64,000 bases of DNA from CADEFX01 sp963806735 (GTDB taxonomy: Bacteria; Pseudomonadota; Alphaproteobacteria; Rhizobiales; Hyphomicrobiaceae), in assembly GCA_963806735.1 (NCBI GenBank), contig CAWEBE010000081.1, positions 372,001-436,000 on the forward strand. The letters run 5' to 3'. Made by a program: the position numbers and the translations under genes. This document shows positions 35,600-45,045 of this stretch, one piece after another; position 1 is the first letter of the stretch, and each line of letters starts with the position of its first letter. The notes under the pieces were generated by a model. The model ran no database searches. It worked only from the letters and a program-made list of their open reading frames with translations, and was not told the DNA's origin.

Positions 35600-36235
35600 A
35601 TGAAGCTCGATTCAAAATACTTCGATTCCATTCGCGTCTCACCGCGCGTAGATCGAGACGCGCAGGATACGAGCGACACCGCGCCTTTGTGCCAGTGGAA
35701 AGGATGCACTGAGGCGGGGCTGCATCGTGCGCCCAAGGGCCGCGGGCGGGAGGGGCAGTTCTACTTTTTTTGCATGGATCACGTGCGTCAGTACAATGCG
35801 TCCTACAACTACTTCGACGGCATGAGCAATACCGAGGTCGAAAGCTTCCGCAAGGACGCTGTGACCGGCCACCGTCCGACCTGGAAATTGGGCGAGAATG
35901 CCTGGGCGGCGGGTCGCGAGGCGCTGGCGGCAGCACGGCGCTACGCGCGATTTGCGCGCGGACCGGCGCAGGATCCCCATAATGTTTTCGCGGAAAACGA
36001 TCCGGCGGCCCAGCCACCAGGCGAGGCTCAGCGTCCCCTGCGCAATCTGGAGCGAAAGGCGCTCGACGCCCTATCCTTGAACGAAGGGGCTACTCGCATC
36101 GAGATCAAGGCGCGGTTCAAAGAGCTCGTCAAACGGCATCACCCAGACGCCAATGGCGGGGATCGCGGGGCGGAAGACAAGTTGCGCGAAATCATACAAG
36201 CCTATAATTATCTGAAGCAGGCGGGTCTCGTCTGA
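35600..36235 (+). CDS. J-domain (DnaJ-like) protein
   Basis: The 211-residue protein carries a C-terminal J domain (about 150-211) with the essential HPD tripeptide in LVKRHHPDANGGDRGAEDKL. The N-terminal part has CQWKGCTEAGLHRAPKG followed by FYFFCMDHVRQYN, so that two Cys, a His, a third Cys and a further His could bind a metal. Such proteins stimulate an Hsp70 partner; the client is unknown. ATG 35600 (MKLDSKYFDS) matches the family better than the upstream in-frame start at 35561. It sits just upstream of cobS, a conserved arrangement. Confidence 0.88.
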   Translation: MKLDSKYFDSIRVSPRVDRDAQDTSDTAPLCQWKGCTEAGLHRAPKGRGREGQFYFFCMDHVRQYNASYNYFDGMSNTEVESFRKDAVTGHRPTWKLGENAWAAGREALAAARRYARFARGPAQDPHNVFAENDPAAQPPGEAQRPLRNLERKALDALSLNEGATRIEIKARFKELVKRHHPDANGGDRGAEDKLREIIQAYNYLKQAGLV

Positions 36236-36328
36236 ACCGCCCCGAATACCCACCCCAGCAAGCCGGCGCCGGACGCCCTCAGATCCGGGCAGCGTCTGGT
36301 AAGGCAACAGGACCGGAACTCAACGACA

Positions 36329-37321
36329 ATGCGCGCGCAAACCCAAGCCGGCGTTCCCGGCCTGCCGGACATGAAGGTGTCCGTGCGTCAGGTCTTTGGC
36401 ATCGATACGGACCTCGAGGTACCGGCCTATTCGAAGGGCGAGGACCATGTTCCCGATCTCGACCCCGACTACTTGTTCAACAAGGAAGTGACGCTCGCTA
36501 TCCTCGCCGGCTTCAAGCACAACCGGCGCGTCATGATCCAGGGCTATCACGGCACCGGCAAGTCGACCCATGTCGAGCAGGTGGCCGCGCGCCTCAACTG
36601 GCCTTGCGTCCGGATCAACCTCGACAGCCACGTGTCGCGCATCGACCTCATCGGCAAGGATGCGATCGTGCTGAAGGATGGCAAGCAGGTCACCGAGTTT
36701 CGCGAGGGGATGCTGCCCTGGGCGCTCCAGAACAACATCGCGCTCTGCTTCGATGAGTATGACGCCGGCCGGCCGGATGTGATGTTCGTGATCCAGCGCG
36801 TCCTGGAAGTCTCCGGCAAGCTGACGCTGCTGGATCAGACCAAGGTGATCCGGCCGCACCCGGCGTTCCGGATGTTCTCTACGACGAACACAATTGGCTT
36901 GGGCGACACTTCGGGCCTCTACCACGGCACACAGCAGATCAACCAGGGCCAGATGGATCGCTGGTCGATCGTGGCGACGCTCAACTACCTGCCGCACGAC
37001 GACGAGGTCGGCATCGTGTTGGCCAAGGCAAAGTCGTACAACAAGAGCGAAGCCAAACGGAAGGTCATCAACAACATGGTGCGCGTGGCGGACCTGACGC
37101 GGTCGGCCTTCATGAACGGCGATCTGTCGACCGTCATGAGCCCGCGCACGGTGCTGACATGGGCCGAGAACGCCGAAATCTTCGGCAGCACCGGCTTTGC
37201 CTTCCGTATGACCTTCCTCAACAAGTGCGATGAGCTGGAGCGGCCGCTGGTCGCGGAGTTCTATCAGCGCTGCTTCGGCGAGGAGCTGCCCGAGAGTGCC
37301 GCCAACCTCGTGCTCAGCTGA
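36329..37321 (+). CDS. cobS: Cobaltochelatase subunit CobS
   Basis: CobS is the AAA+ ATPase subunit of the aerobic, three-subunit cobalt chelatase that inserts cobalt into hydrogenobyrinate diamide. The 330-residue protein has Walker A GYHGTGKSTHVEQVA (about 71-85), Walker B ALCFDEYDAGRPDVMF and sensor region FRMFSTTNTIGLGDTSGLYHG, all family-specific. The start MRAQTQAGVPGLPDMK is standard. cobT begins eight bases after its stop; cobN is not in this window. Confidence 0.97.
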   Translation: MRAQTQAGVPGLPDMKVSVRQVFGIDTDLEVPAYSKGEDHVPDLDPDYLFNKEVTLAILAGFKHNRRVMIQGYHGTGKSTHVEQVAARLNWPCVRINLDSHVSRIDLIGKDAIVLKDGKQVTEFREGMLPWALQNNIALCFDEYDAGRPDVMFVIQRVLEVSGKLTLLDQTKVIRPHPAFRMFSTTNTIGLGDTSGLYHGTQQINQGQMDRWSIVATLNYLPHDDEVGIVLAKAKSYNKSEAKRKVINNMVRVADLTRSAFMNGDLSTVMSPRTVLTWAENAEIFGSTGFAFRMTFLNKCDELERPLVAEFYQRCFGEELPESAANLVLS

Positions 37322-37329
37322 GGCGGTAA

Positions 37330-39226
37330 ATGGCAGCATCCGCTGGCACGAAGAAGAAGGAGGCCCCGTCCGAGCCCTTCAAGCGGGCGCTCGGCTTGGC
37401 CGTGCGTGCCATCGCCGGCGATGAGCTGGTTCAGGTGTCCTACGCGCCGGGCAAGCCAGAGCTGGACGGCAAGAACGTGCAATTGCCCGAGCCGTCACGG
37501 GTGCCCTCGCAGAAGGAGATTGCGGTCATCCGCGGCTGGGCGGACAGTCTGGCCCTGACGGCAGCGGTGCACGACGGCAAGCTGCATGCGCGGCTGGCGC
37601 CCGAGGCCGGGCCGGCGCGCATGGTTTTCGAGGCGGTAGAGCGCGCACGCGTGGAGGCGCTGGGCGCCAACCGCATGTCCGGCATGGCGGCCAATCTCAC
37701 CGCCAAGATCGAGGACGTGTATGGGCACGGCCGTTTTGCAGAGGTGACGGACCGGGCCGATGCGCCGATCGAGGACGCGCTTTCACTCATCGTGCGCGAG
37801 CGGCTTACCGGGCTGAAGCCCCCCGAGACGGCGCAGGCGCTTGTAGACGTATGGCGGCCGTGGATCGAGGAGCGCGCCGCCAAGGCGCTCGCGCGCATGG
37901 AAAGCGTAGCCGACGATCAGGCCTCGTTCGGCCGGATCATGCGTGATGTCTTGAAGGCGCTGGACCTGTCGGAGGAGCTGGCGGAGGGCGAGCAGGAGGA
38001 CGGCGAAAGCGAGAACGACGACCAGCCCGACGGCGGCGATGCGGAGTTGCAAGACGACGCAGATAATCCTGATGCGCAAGATCAGTCGGATGAGCAGCGC
38101 GCGGACAGCGAGGACGGAGAAACGACCGAGTCCGAGGCTGGCGAGACGGACCAATTCGACGCCGATAGCGACGGCGACGAGATGGCCGATACGCGCGAGC
38201 CCTGGCGGCCCAACACCAACGTTCTCGATAACCCCGAGGCTTACGGTTACAAGGTTTTCAATCGCACCTTCGACGAGGAGATCGCGGCCGACGAGCTGTC
38301 GACGCCCGATGAGCTGGAGCGCTTGCGCTCGTTCCTCGACAAGGAGCTGCGCAACCTGTCGGGCGCCGTCTCGCGTCTCGCCAACCGCCTGCAGCGCAAG
38401 CTGTTGGCCCAGCAGAACCGTGCCTGGGATTTCGATCTCGAGGAGGGCATGCTGGATGTCCGACGGCTGCCGCGCATCATCATCGACCCTATGTTCCCGC
38501 TGTCCTATAAGCGGGAGCGCGACACCGATTTCCGTGACACGGTCGTCACGCTGTTGCTCGACAATTCGGGCTCCATGCGTGGCCGGCCGATCATGGTTGC
38601 TGCCTGCTGCGCCGATATCCTGGCGCGCACCCTCGAGCGCTGCGGGGTCAAGGTGGAGATTCTGGGCTTCACCACACGAGCGTGGAAGGGCGGCCAGTCT
38701 CGGGAAGCCTGGCTCGCCGCCGGCAAACCCGCAAACCCGGGCCGGCTCAACGATCTGCGTCATGTCATCTACAAAACCGCGGACTCTCCGTGGCGGCGCT
38801 CCAAGCGCAGTCTCGCGCTGATGATGCGCGAGGGACTGCTGAAGGAGAACATCGACGGCGAGGCGCTGGCCTGGGCGCACAACCGCCTGCTCGTGCGGTC
38901 CGAGCAGCGCAAGATTCTCATGATGATTTCCGACGGTGCGCCGGTCGATGATTTCGACCTTGTCGGTCAATTCCGGATGCTATCTCGAAAGGCACCTGCG
39001 TCAGGTCATCGAGGAGATCGAGACGCGCTCGCCGGTCGAGCTCATTGCCATCGGCATCGGGCATGACGTCACGCGTTACTACCGGCGTGCCGTAACCATC
39101 ACCGATCCAACCGAGCTGGCAGGCGCCATGACCGATCAGCTGGTAGAGCTGTTCGACGAAAAAGTCGGCAAAGTTCCGGAGGGGCAAGCAACACCCAGGC
39201 CGAGGGCACGCCGCAGCCTGCATTGA
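37330..39226 (+). pseudogene. cobT: Cobaltochelatase subunit CobT, frameshifted near the 3' end
   Basis: CobT pairs with CobS in the cobalt chelatase and ends in a von Willebrand A (MIDAS) domain. The first frame (37330-39066) holds the N terminus, a highly acidic middle segment (about residues 215-290) and most of the vWA domain (LLLDNSGSMRGRP carries the DxSxS motif), then goes wrong after SDGAPVDD. The correct sequence resumes in another frame as STLSVNSGCYLERHLRQVIEE up to 39226. One extra T in the TTT at 38952-38954 explains it; removing it gives a 631-residue product, the normal size. I infer a sequencing error or recent mutation. Confidence 0.92.
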
Positions 39227-39272
39227 CGGTGTGCAGGCTCGCAAATCGCAAGTCCATCATCTGTTTGGGAGA

Positions 39273-40337
39273 ATGGCACGAGCCATGACCAGTCGTCGCC
39301 TACTCCTGAGCTGCCTTGGTTTCACGCTCGTGTGCGGCGGCGCCCTGGCAGAGGCTACGCTCGAATCCGCGAGCCGGCCGCTCGAGGTCCGGGCCAGCAG
39401 GATTGCCAGCTTCGAGAAGGCCAATCCCTCGCGCAAGCGTTTCGGCCGTCTCGAGTTTCGGGGCGGGCTCGTGCTCACCTCGGACAACGACAAGTTCGGT
39501 GGGCTTTCAGATCTCGTAATCGCCGCGGACGGCCGGCGATTCACGGCCGTTACGGATGAGGGCAGCTGGCTCGCAGGTGAGATTGTGCTCGAGGGAGCTA
39601 TGCCAACGGGGCTCGCCAATGTGCAACTTGGCCGGCTCTTGGCCATGAGCGGGAGGGAGCTCGAGAGGAAACCGAACAGCGACGCAGAAGGCATGGCGTT
39701 GCTGAATGGGGACTTGACGCGCGGTACTGTCCTGATCGCCTTTGAACGCAATCACCGCATCGGCAGATTTCCCGTTCGCAACGGCGCCATATCTGCCCCG
39801 ACGGGCTACATCAAACTGCCTGCCGAAGCGCGGCGCATGAAATCCAACAGCGGGATCGAAGCGGTGGCGGTGCTGCAAGGAGGGCCGCACAAGGGCTCTA
39901 TTCTCGCTATTGCGGAGCGCCTCACCGATCCCGAAGGCAATCATACGGGCTGGCTCTGGATCAAAGATACGCCGCGGCGCATCACCATCCGGGACATCCG
40001 AGAGTTCGACATAACGTCGGCTGCTGCTCTCCCCGATGGAGCGGTGATTATTCTCGAACGGCGTTTCCGCTGGGCCGAAGGCGTGAAAATGCGCATGCGA
40101 TATCTAAAGGCCGCAACGCTTGCGCCAGGTGCCCCAATCGAGGGCGAAACCCTATTCGAAGCGGATATGAGCTACGAGATCGACAACATGGAAGGCCTCG
40201 CCGTTTACAAGGGCGCGCAAGGCGAGACGGTTCTGACGCTGGTGTCGGACAACAATTTCAACACCACGCTGCAGCGCACTCTGCTGCTGCAGTTCACGCT
40301 CCTGGCAGAAGGGCTGGCTGATGCAGGTGCGCGGTAG
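39273..40337 (+). CDS. Exported esterase-like phytase-family protein
   Basis: This 354-residue protein has a signal peptide (MARAMTSRRLLLSCLGFTLV and a CGGALA cleavage region) and the phytase-like/esterase-like beta-propeller domain (PF13449 type): FGGLSDLVIAADGRRFTAVTDEGSW, NSDAEGMALLNGD, GIEAVAVLQGG, IDNMEGLAVYKG and LTLVSDNNFN are its repeated blade motifs. The natural substrate in bacteria is not established. The frame is open from GTG 39231 but ATG 39273 keeps a proper signal peptide (ATG 39285 is possible). It follows cobT closely. Confidence 0.82.
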   Translation: MARAMTSRRLLLSCLGFTLVCGGALAEATLESASRPLEVRASRIASFEKANPSRKRFGRLEFRGGLVLTSDNDKFGGLSDLVIAADGRRFTAVTDEGSWLAGEIVLEGAMPTGLANVQLGRLLAMSGRELERKPNSDAEGMALLNGDLTRGTVLIAFERNHRIGRFPVRNGAISAPTGYIKLPAEARRMKSNSGIEAVAVLQGGPHKGSILAIAERLTDPEGNHTGWLWIKDTPRRITIRDIREFDITSAAALPDGAVIILERRFRWAEGVKMRMRYLKAATLAPGAPIEGETLFEADMSYEIDNMEGLAVYKGAQGETVLTLVSDNNFNTTLQRTLLLQFTLLAEGLADAGAR

Positions 40338-40361
40338 CACTGGGCCAAGCCGACGGCTGGA

Positions 40362-40658
40362 TCAAGCTACAGCTGCGGTTTCCTTCGCTTTGCGCACCTC
40401 GCGCCGCAGGCGGCGGCAGCGGTCCGAAAGCTCCTCCTCCCGCGCCTTGAGCAGGTAGGCGTCGAGGCCGCCCCGATGCTCGACCGACTTCAGCGCATGT
40501 GCACTGACGCGCAGCCGCACCTTGCGCTTCAAAGCATCGCTGATCAGCGTGACGCTGCACAGATTGGGGCGGAACGTACGCTTGGTCTTGTTCTCGGCGT
40601 GGCTCCGCAGTTGGCCGGACATCGGCAACTTGCCGGTCAGCTCACAGCGCCTGGTCAT
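40362..40658 (-). CDS. rpmB: 50S ribosomal protein L28
   Basis: L28 is a late-assembly protein of the large ribosomal subunit. The 98-residue protein begins MTRRCELTGKLPMSGQLRSH and contains NKTKRTFRPNLCSVTLISDALKRKVRLRVSAHALKSVEHRGGLDAYL, the alphaproteobacterial form with a long C-terminal basic helix. ATG 40658 is preceded by GAGGAG on the minus strand. It has its own promoter and leader upstream and is divergent from the DUF3108 gene. Confidence 0.97.
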   Translation of the reverse strand: MTRRCELTGKLPMSGQLRSHAENKTKRTFRPNLCSVTLISDALKRKVRLRVSAHALKSVEHRGGLDAYLLKAREEELSDRCRRLRREVRKAKETAAVA

Positions 40659-40715
40659 TGGAGGCTCCTCGGTTCTGACGCCCCGGCGCTCGTGCGCTGG
40701 CAGGGCAACAGTCAA

Positions 40716-40743
40716 ATGGGATTCCCATGGGCTCAAAGCCCAT
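40716..40743 (-). other. Overlapping hairpins in the rpmB mRNA leader
   Basis: Two hairpins share bases: ATGGG (40716-40720) with CCCAT (40724-40728), and ATGGGCT (40727-40733) with AGCCCAT (40737-40743). Because they overlap at 40727-40728 they cannot both form fully. They lie in the first 30 or so bases of the predicted rpmB transcript. They could be a simple 5' stabiliser or a small switch controlled by a ribosomal protein. Confidence 0.4.
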
Positions 40744-40755
40744 CGGGTCGGCGCC

Positions 40756-40785
40756 TCTATAGGCGTCGTGAATGCCCAACGTCAA
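40756..40785 (-). promoter_or_regulatory. Sigma-70-type promoter of rpmB
   Basis: On the minus strand TTGACG (40785-40780) and TATAGA (40761-40756) are separated by 18 bases. Transcription would start near 40749, giving a leader of about 90 bases before rpmB. The rest of the gap 40659-40961 holds no gene and must also contain the promoter of the divergent DUF3108 gene, which I cannot locate with confidence. Confidence 0.7.
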
Positions 40786-40961
40786 GGCTCCGTATGGTAT
40801 TTGCGGAGGGCCAGCGTTCCAAAACTGGTAGCCGATCAGCCGTTTGTTAAGGAATAGCGGGCACATTCGCCGCACCATATATTTGTCGCAAAAGCCCCCT
40901 ACCGCTGACGGTTGTGTTGGCCGTGTCAGTACGCTGCGTGGGCTCGTGGAGGAGTGGCGTC

Positions 40962-41825
40962 ATGGCGTCGGACCCAGTGTTCAAGCGAAATACGCTTGCT
41001 GGGAAGATGTGTAAGCTTGCCGTGTCGATGTTGCTGCTGCCTTTCGCAGGCGGCATAGCGGCGGCAGCGGAGCCCTGGCCACATGAAGTCCAGGCCTTGT
41101 ACAAGGTGCGCTTCAATGGTTTCGAGATCGGCACCTTCGAGTTCAACGCCACCGTCAACGCACAGACTTATGTCTTGACCGGCAACGCCCAGCTTTCGGC
41201 GCTCCTTGGAACGCTGAGCTGGAAAGGTGAGACGCGCGCGGCTGGAACACTCGCGGCTCATGCTCCCAAACCGGCTGGCTACACTTTCGATTTCAACGGC
41301 ATCGGCAAGAACGGCTCGATCAGGATGAGCTTTGCTGGTGACGCCATCACGAACGTGTCGCACGCGCCACCGTTGGAGCCTCAGCCCGACACGGTGCCAG
41401 TGCGCGACGAGCATTTGAAGGGTGTGCTCGACCCATTGACCGCAGTCATGGCTCTCGCCCGCAGCAGCAACGGCAGTGCGTGCGGCCGCAAGCTGGCGGT
41501 TTTCGATGGTCGGCAACGCTTCGATCTGATGCTGACGTTCAGCAGAGAGGAGCGTGTGGTCGAGGCAAAGCCCAGCGGGCAGCCGGATACGGCTGTCGTT
41601 TGCCGTGTTCAGTTCATCCCCCTCAGTGGGCACAAAATGAACGCCGAGACCCAGCACATGGCCAGTACCGACGGTATTGAGCTGGTCCTGCGGCCCGTAC
41701 CAAGCGCCAACCTGTTCGTTCCCTACCAGATCACAATCCCCACCATAGCCGGATCGGCTACGCTGACCTCACACTGGGTTCAAATCACGACAGAGCGCCG
41801 TGGCCAGATCGCCCTGGTTTATTGA
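40962..41825 (+). CDS. Exported DUF3108-domain protein
   Basis: The 287-residue protein has a signal peptide (hydrophobic core LAVSMLLLPFAGGIAAAA) and a DUF3108 domain, starting YKVRFNGFEIGTFEFNATVNAQTYVLTG and continuing with LSALLGTLSWKGETRAAG. DUF3108 proteins are beta-rich periplasmic proteins of unknown function often near ribosomal or helicase genes in this order. ATG 40962 follows GGAGGAG at 40948-40954, a near-ideal site; the frame is open from 40914. Confidence 0.88.
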   Translation: MASDPVFKRNTLAGKMCKLAVSMLLLPFAGGIAAAAEPWPHEVQALYKVRFNGFEIGTFEFNATVNAQTYVLTGNAQLSALLGTLSWKGETRAAGTLAAHAPKPAGYTFDFNGIGKNGSIRMSFAGDAITNVSHAPPLEPQPDTVPVRDEHLKGVLDPLTAVMALARSSNGSACGRKLAVFDGRQRFDLMLTFSREERVVEAKPSGQPDTAVVCRVQFIPLSGHKMNAETQHMASTDGIELVLRPVPSANLFVPYQITIPTIAGSATLTSHWVQITTERRGQIALVY

Positions 41826-41827
41826 CA

Positions 41828-41850
41828 CGGCGCTGCCAGAACGCCGAATT
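41828..41850 (+). terminator. Weak intrinsic terminator after the DUF3108 gene
   Basis: CGGCG (41828-41832) pairs with CGCCG (41842-41846) and is followed by AATTTT. The stem is only five pairs long, so it is a weak candidate. Confidence 0.3.
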
Positions 41851-42006
41851 TTCGTCTCCAGAAAGAGGCAAACGATGCGCGTTCCGCAATTCGGACGCAC
41901 GTCGTGTAACAGTCTTTCTGTATAGGCGAGACTTGATTGCCGCGGCACACTCTGCGATGCCTCGTGATGCGACTACCGCAGGTTCCATGGTGGTCCAAGC
42001 TAGGGG

Positions 42007-45000
42007 ATGGGCATGTCGCTTGAAACCCGCATCCGCAATGTGACGGCCGTGCTGGGCCCCACCAACACGGGCAAGACGCACCTCGCCATCGAACGCATGC
42101 TCGGGCACGAGTCCGGGCTGATCGGCCTGCCGCTGCGGCTCCTCGCGCGCGAAGTCTATGACAAGGTTGCTGCGCGCGCCGGTAAGGAGAACGTGGCGCT
42201 TATCACAGGCGAGGAGAAGATCAAGCCGGAGCGTCCGCGTTTCTGGGTGTGCACGGTCGAGGCCATGCCGCGTGAGGTGGATGTCGACTTCCTCGCCATC
42301 GATGAGGTGCAGCTGGCGGCCGACCCGGAGCGGGGGCATGTGTTCACGGACCGGCTGCTGCATGCGCGAGCGCGGTCCGAGACGCTGCTGCTGGGCGCCG
42401 GCACAATGCGCGAGGCGATCAGCGAGCTCATACCCGGCGCCAACTTCATCTCGCGGCCGCGGCTGTCCAAGCTCGCCTACTCCGGACAGAAGAAGATCAC
42501 GCGGCTGCCGAAGCGATCGGCGTTGGTGGCCTTCTCGGCCGGCGAGGTCTATGCCATTGCCGAGCTCATTCGGCGTCAGCTTGGCGGCGCCGCTGTGGTG
42601 CTGGGCGCCCTATCTCCACGCACGCGCAACGCCCAGGTCGCGCTCTACCAGAATGGTGATGTGGAATATCTCGTGGCCACCGATGCGATCGGCATGGGGC
42701 TCAATCTCGACGTCGACCACGTCGCTTTTGCTGCGGTGCGCAAGTTCGATGGCCATCATCACCGTAGCCTGACGCCGAGTGAGCTCGGTCAGATCGCCGG
42801 CCGTGCCGGCCGGCACATGAACGATGGCACGTTCGGTGTGACCGGCGATGTCGAGCCGTTCAGCGCCGACCTCGTGGAGCGCCTCGAGACGCACGAGTTC
42901 GATACGGTGAAGATGCTGCAGTGGCGCAACCGGAGCCTGGATTTCGGTTCTGTCTCACGCCTGCGCGAGAGCCTGCGCCAGCCACCGCGGGAGGCGCGAC
43001 TGCAACGCGCACGCATTGCAGACGACGTTATGGCGCTGGAGACCGTCAGCGCGGATCAACAGATCGCAGACGTGGCCGTGAGCCCAGCGGCCGTGGCCAA
43101 GCTGTGGGAGGTGTGCCAAGTCCCAGACTACAGGAAGATCTCGTCGCAGAACCACGCCGAGCTGGTGGCGACGCTCTACAAGTTCCTCATGGGAACAGAG
43201 GAGCGTATCCCCGCCGACTGGTTCGCCAGTCAGGTGGCTTTGGCCGACCGGACGGACGGTGACATCGACACTCTTGCCAATCGCATCGCGCATATCCGCA
43301 CCTGGACCTTCGTCTCGAACAGGGCCGATTGGCTGGCTGACCCCGAGCATTGGCAGGGGCGCACGCGCGAGATCGAGGACAGCCTGTCGGACGCCCTGCA
43401 CGAACAGTTGACGCAGCGCTTTGTCGACAAGCGCACGAGCGCGCTCATGCGTGGCTTGCGCGACAAGCAGGATCTCAACGCCGAAATCGGCGCCGATGGT
43501 GCGATCCGCGTGGAGAACCATTACGTCGGCCGGCTGAAAGGCTTCCGATTCTCACCGGATGCTCAGGGCCAGGCCGAGGGCATCCACGGCAAGGCGGCGC
43601 GCAACGCTGCCGCGCACGTGCTGGCCAAGGAACTGGCTATGCGCGCACGCAGGGTCGCAGCCGCCAAGAGTGATGCCTTCAAGCTGACGCGACAAGCGCG
43701 CGTGTTGTGGCGCGAGGAGGAGATCGCACGCCTGGAGGTGGGCGAGGACCCACTGAAGCCATCAATTCATGTCCTCTGCGACGATCACCTCTCGGGGCCC
43801 GACAAGGAAAAGGTCCAGAACCGGTTGGAGGCGTGGCTAACGGAGATCATTGGTGAGCGGCTCAAGCCGCTGATGGACCTCGCCGCCGATCAGGAGATCG
43901 TAGGTCTTGCCCGTGGCATCGCCTTCCGCCTGTCCGAGAACTTCGGCATCGTGAAGCGTGAGGGAGTCGCGGAGGAGATTCGGACGCTCGAGCAGCAGGC
44001 GCGCGCGCAGCTTAGGCGGCATGGCGTGCGATTTGGCGCGTTCAACATCTACTTGCCGGTCCTCTTGAAACCCGCCGCGGCCGAGCTGACCCTAGTGTTG
44101 TGGGCACTGAAGCACAGTGCAATGAATGGTCTGTCCCTCGAAGCACTGCCGGAACCGCCACGAGCTGGCCTGACCTCGGTTGTCGCTGAATTGGCGTTGC
44201 CCGAAGCATTCTACCGGGCCGCGGGTTATCATTTGTGCGGTCCGCGTGCGATCCGCGTCGACATGCTCGAGCGGCTCGCCGATCTGATCCGGCCGCTGCT
44301 GGCTTGGCGCGTCGATAGCTCGAGTGAGCCACCGAAGGGCGCCAGCGGAGACGGTGGGTTCACGGTGATCCCGGAAATGATGTCGATCCTGGGCTGCTCC
44401 TCCGGGGAGCTCAGCGAAGTCTTGAAGACTCTGGGTTTTCGGGTCGAGCGCAAACCCATGCTCTCACCGCAGCCGGCAGCTCCTGCGAATGCTGCAGACC
44501 GCGCCGTAGATGTGGTCCCTTCCCAGTTGCCGGCTGCCGAGGATCAAACCTCCGTAGAGAAGGAGGGACTTGCCCTTGATTTGGCGCATGCAGCCGTCGT
44601 ATCGCCGCATGCGACTTTGGAATCTGACATCGAACAGCCACTGGCTGCGCAGCAGGCGGCTACCGAGGCCGCCGCCCCTGCGCTGCCCGACCCGCCCAAG
44701 GTCATCGTCGACGAACTCAAATCCATCGAGGTCTGGCGCCCGCGCCGTCGCGCACGGGGAGATCGTGAGCAGAAAGGTCCGCCCAGGAGGGATGCCGGGG
44801 AAGGCTCAGGAGAGCGGGAGACGGGGCAGAGGCCGCATCGGCACCAAAGGCCCGATCGTCGCGGAAGACCCGACCGCCGCAGGGATGAAGGCCAACGGCG
44901 CAAGGGTGATGATCATCCTCGCCCGGATGTGCGGTCGGCAGCACCCCAGAGGCGTGGTGGTGTCGACCCCGACTCTCCGTTTGCGGCGCTGGGTGCGCTC

Positions 45001-45045
45001 AAGTCCGAGCTCGAGAAGCGCGCCAAGGAACAAGGCACGACATGA
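42007..45045 (+). CDS. SUV3-like ATP-dependent RNA helicase
   Basis: This 1012-residue protein is a bacterial relative of the mitochondrial degradosome helicase SUV3 (SUPV3L1). Motif I is LGPTNTGKTHLAIERM (about 16-31), motif II the unusual DEVQ (about 98), and motif VI QIAGRAGRHMNDG (about 265). A middle SUV3-type region and C-terminal helical part follow; the final 190 residues are low-complexity, rich in Arg, Asp, Pro and Gln and likely disordered, with RRRARGDREQKGPPRRD as an RNA-binding-like tail. It probably unwinds double-stranded RNA for degradation, perhaps with PNPase. ATG 42013 is an alternative start. The stop overlaps the next gene. Confidence 0.93.
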   Translation: MGMSLETRIRNVTAVLGPTNTGKTHLAIERMLGHESGLIGLPLRLLAREVYDKVAARAGKENVALITGEEKIKPERPRFWVCTVEAMPREVDVDFLAIDEVQLAADPERGHVFTDRLLHARARSETLLLGAGTMREAISELIPGANFISRPRLSKLAYSGQKKITRLPKRSALVAFSAGEVYAIAELIRRQLGGAAVVLGALSPRTRNAQVALYQNGDVEYLVATDAIGMGLNLDVDHVAFAAVRKFDGHHHRSLTPSELGQIAGRAGRHMNDGTFGVTGDVEPFSADLVERLETHEFDTVKMLQWRNRSLDFGSVSRLRESLRQPPREARLQRARIADDVMALETVSADQQIADVAVSPAAVAKLWEVCQVPDYRKISSQNHAELVATLYKFLMGTEERIPADWFASQVALADRTDGDIDTLANRIAHIRTWTFVSNRADWLADPEHWQGRTREIEDSLSDALHEQLTQRFVDKRTSALMRGLRDKQDLNAEIGADGAIRVENHYVGRLKGFRFSPDAQGQAEGIHGKAARNAAAHVLAKELAMRARRVAAAKSDAFKLTRQARVLWREEEIARLEVGEDPLKPSIHVLCDDHLSGPDKEKVQNRLEAWLTEIIGERLKPLMDLAADQEIVGLARGIAFRLSENFGIVKREGVAEEIRTLEQQARAQLRRHGVRFGAFNIYLPVLLKPAAAELTLVLWALKHSAMNGLSLEALPEPPRAGLTSVVAELALPEAFYRAAGYHLCGPRAIRVDMLERLADLIRPLLAWRVDSSSEPPKGASGDGGFTVIPEMMSILGCSSGELSEVLKTLGFRVERKPMLSPQPAAPANAADRAVDVVPSQLPAAEDQTSVEKEGLALDLAHAAVVSPHATLESDIEQPLAAQQAATEAAAPALPDPPKVIVDELKSIEVWRPRRRARGDREQKGPPRRDAGEGSGERETGQRPHRHQRPDRRGRPDRRRDEGQRRKGDDHPRPDVRSAAPQRRGGVDPDSPFAALGALKSELEKRAKEQGTT

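Noticed and set aside
38945..38960. Programmed frameshifting in cobT
   Set aside because: The short T run is not a known slippery site and CobT is made in one frame in relatives.
37783..38970. 395-residue minus-strand open frame opposite cobT
   Set aside because: Repetitive Leu/Arg composition arises from the complement of the acidic CobT segment.
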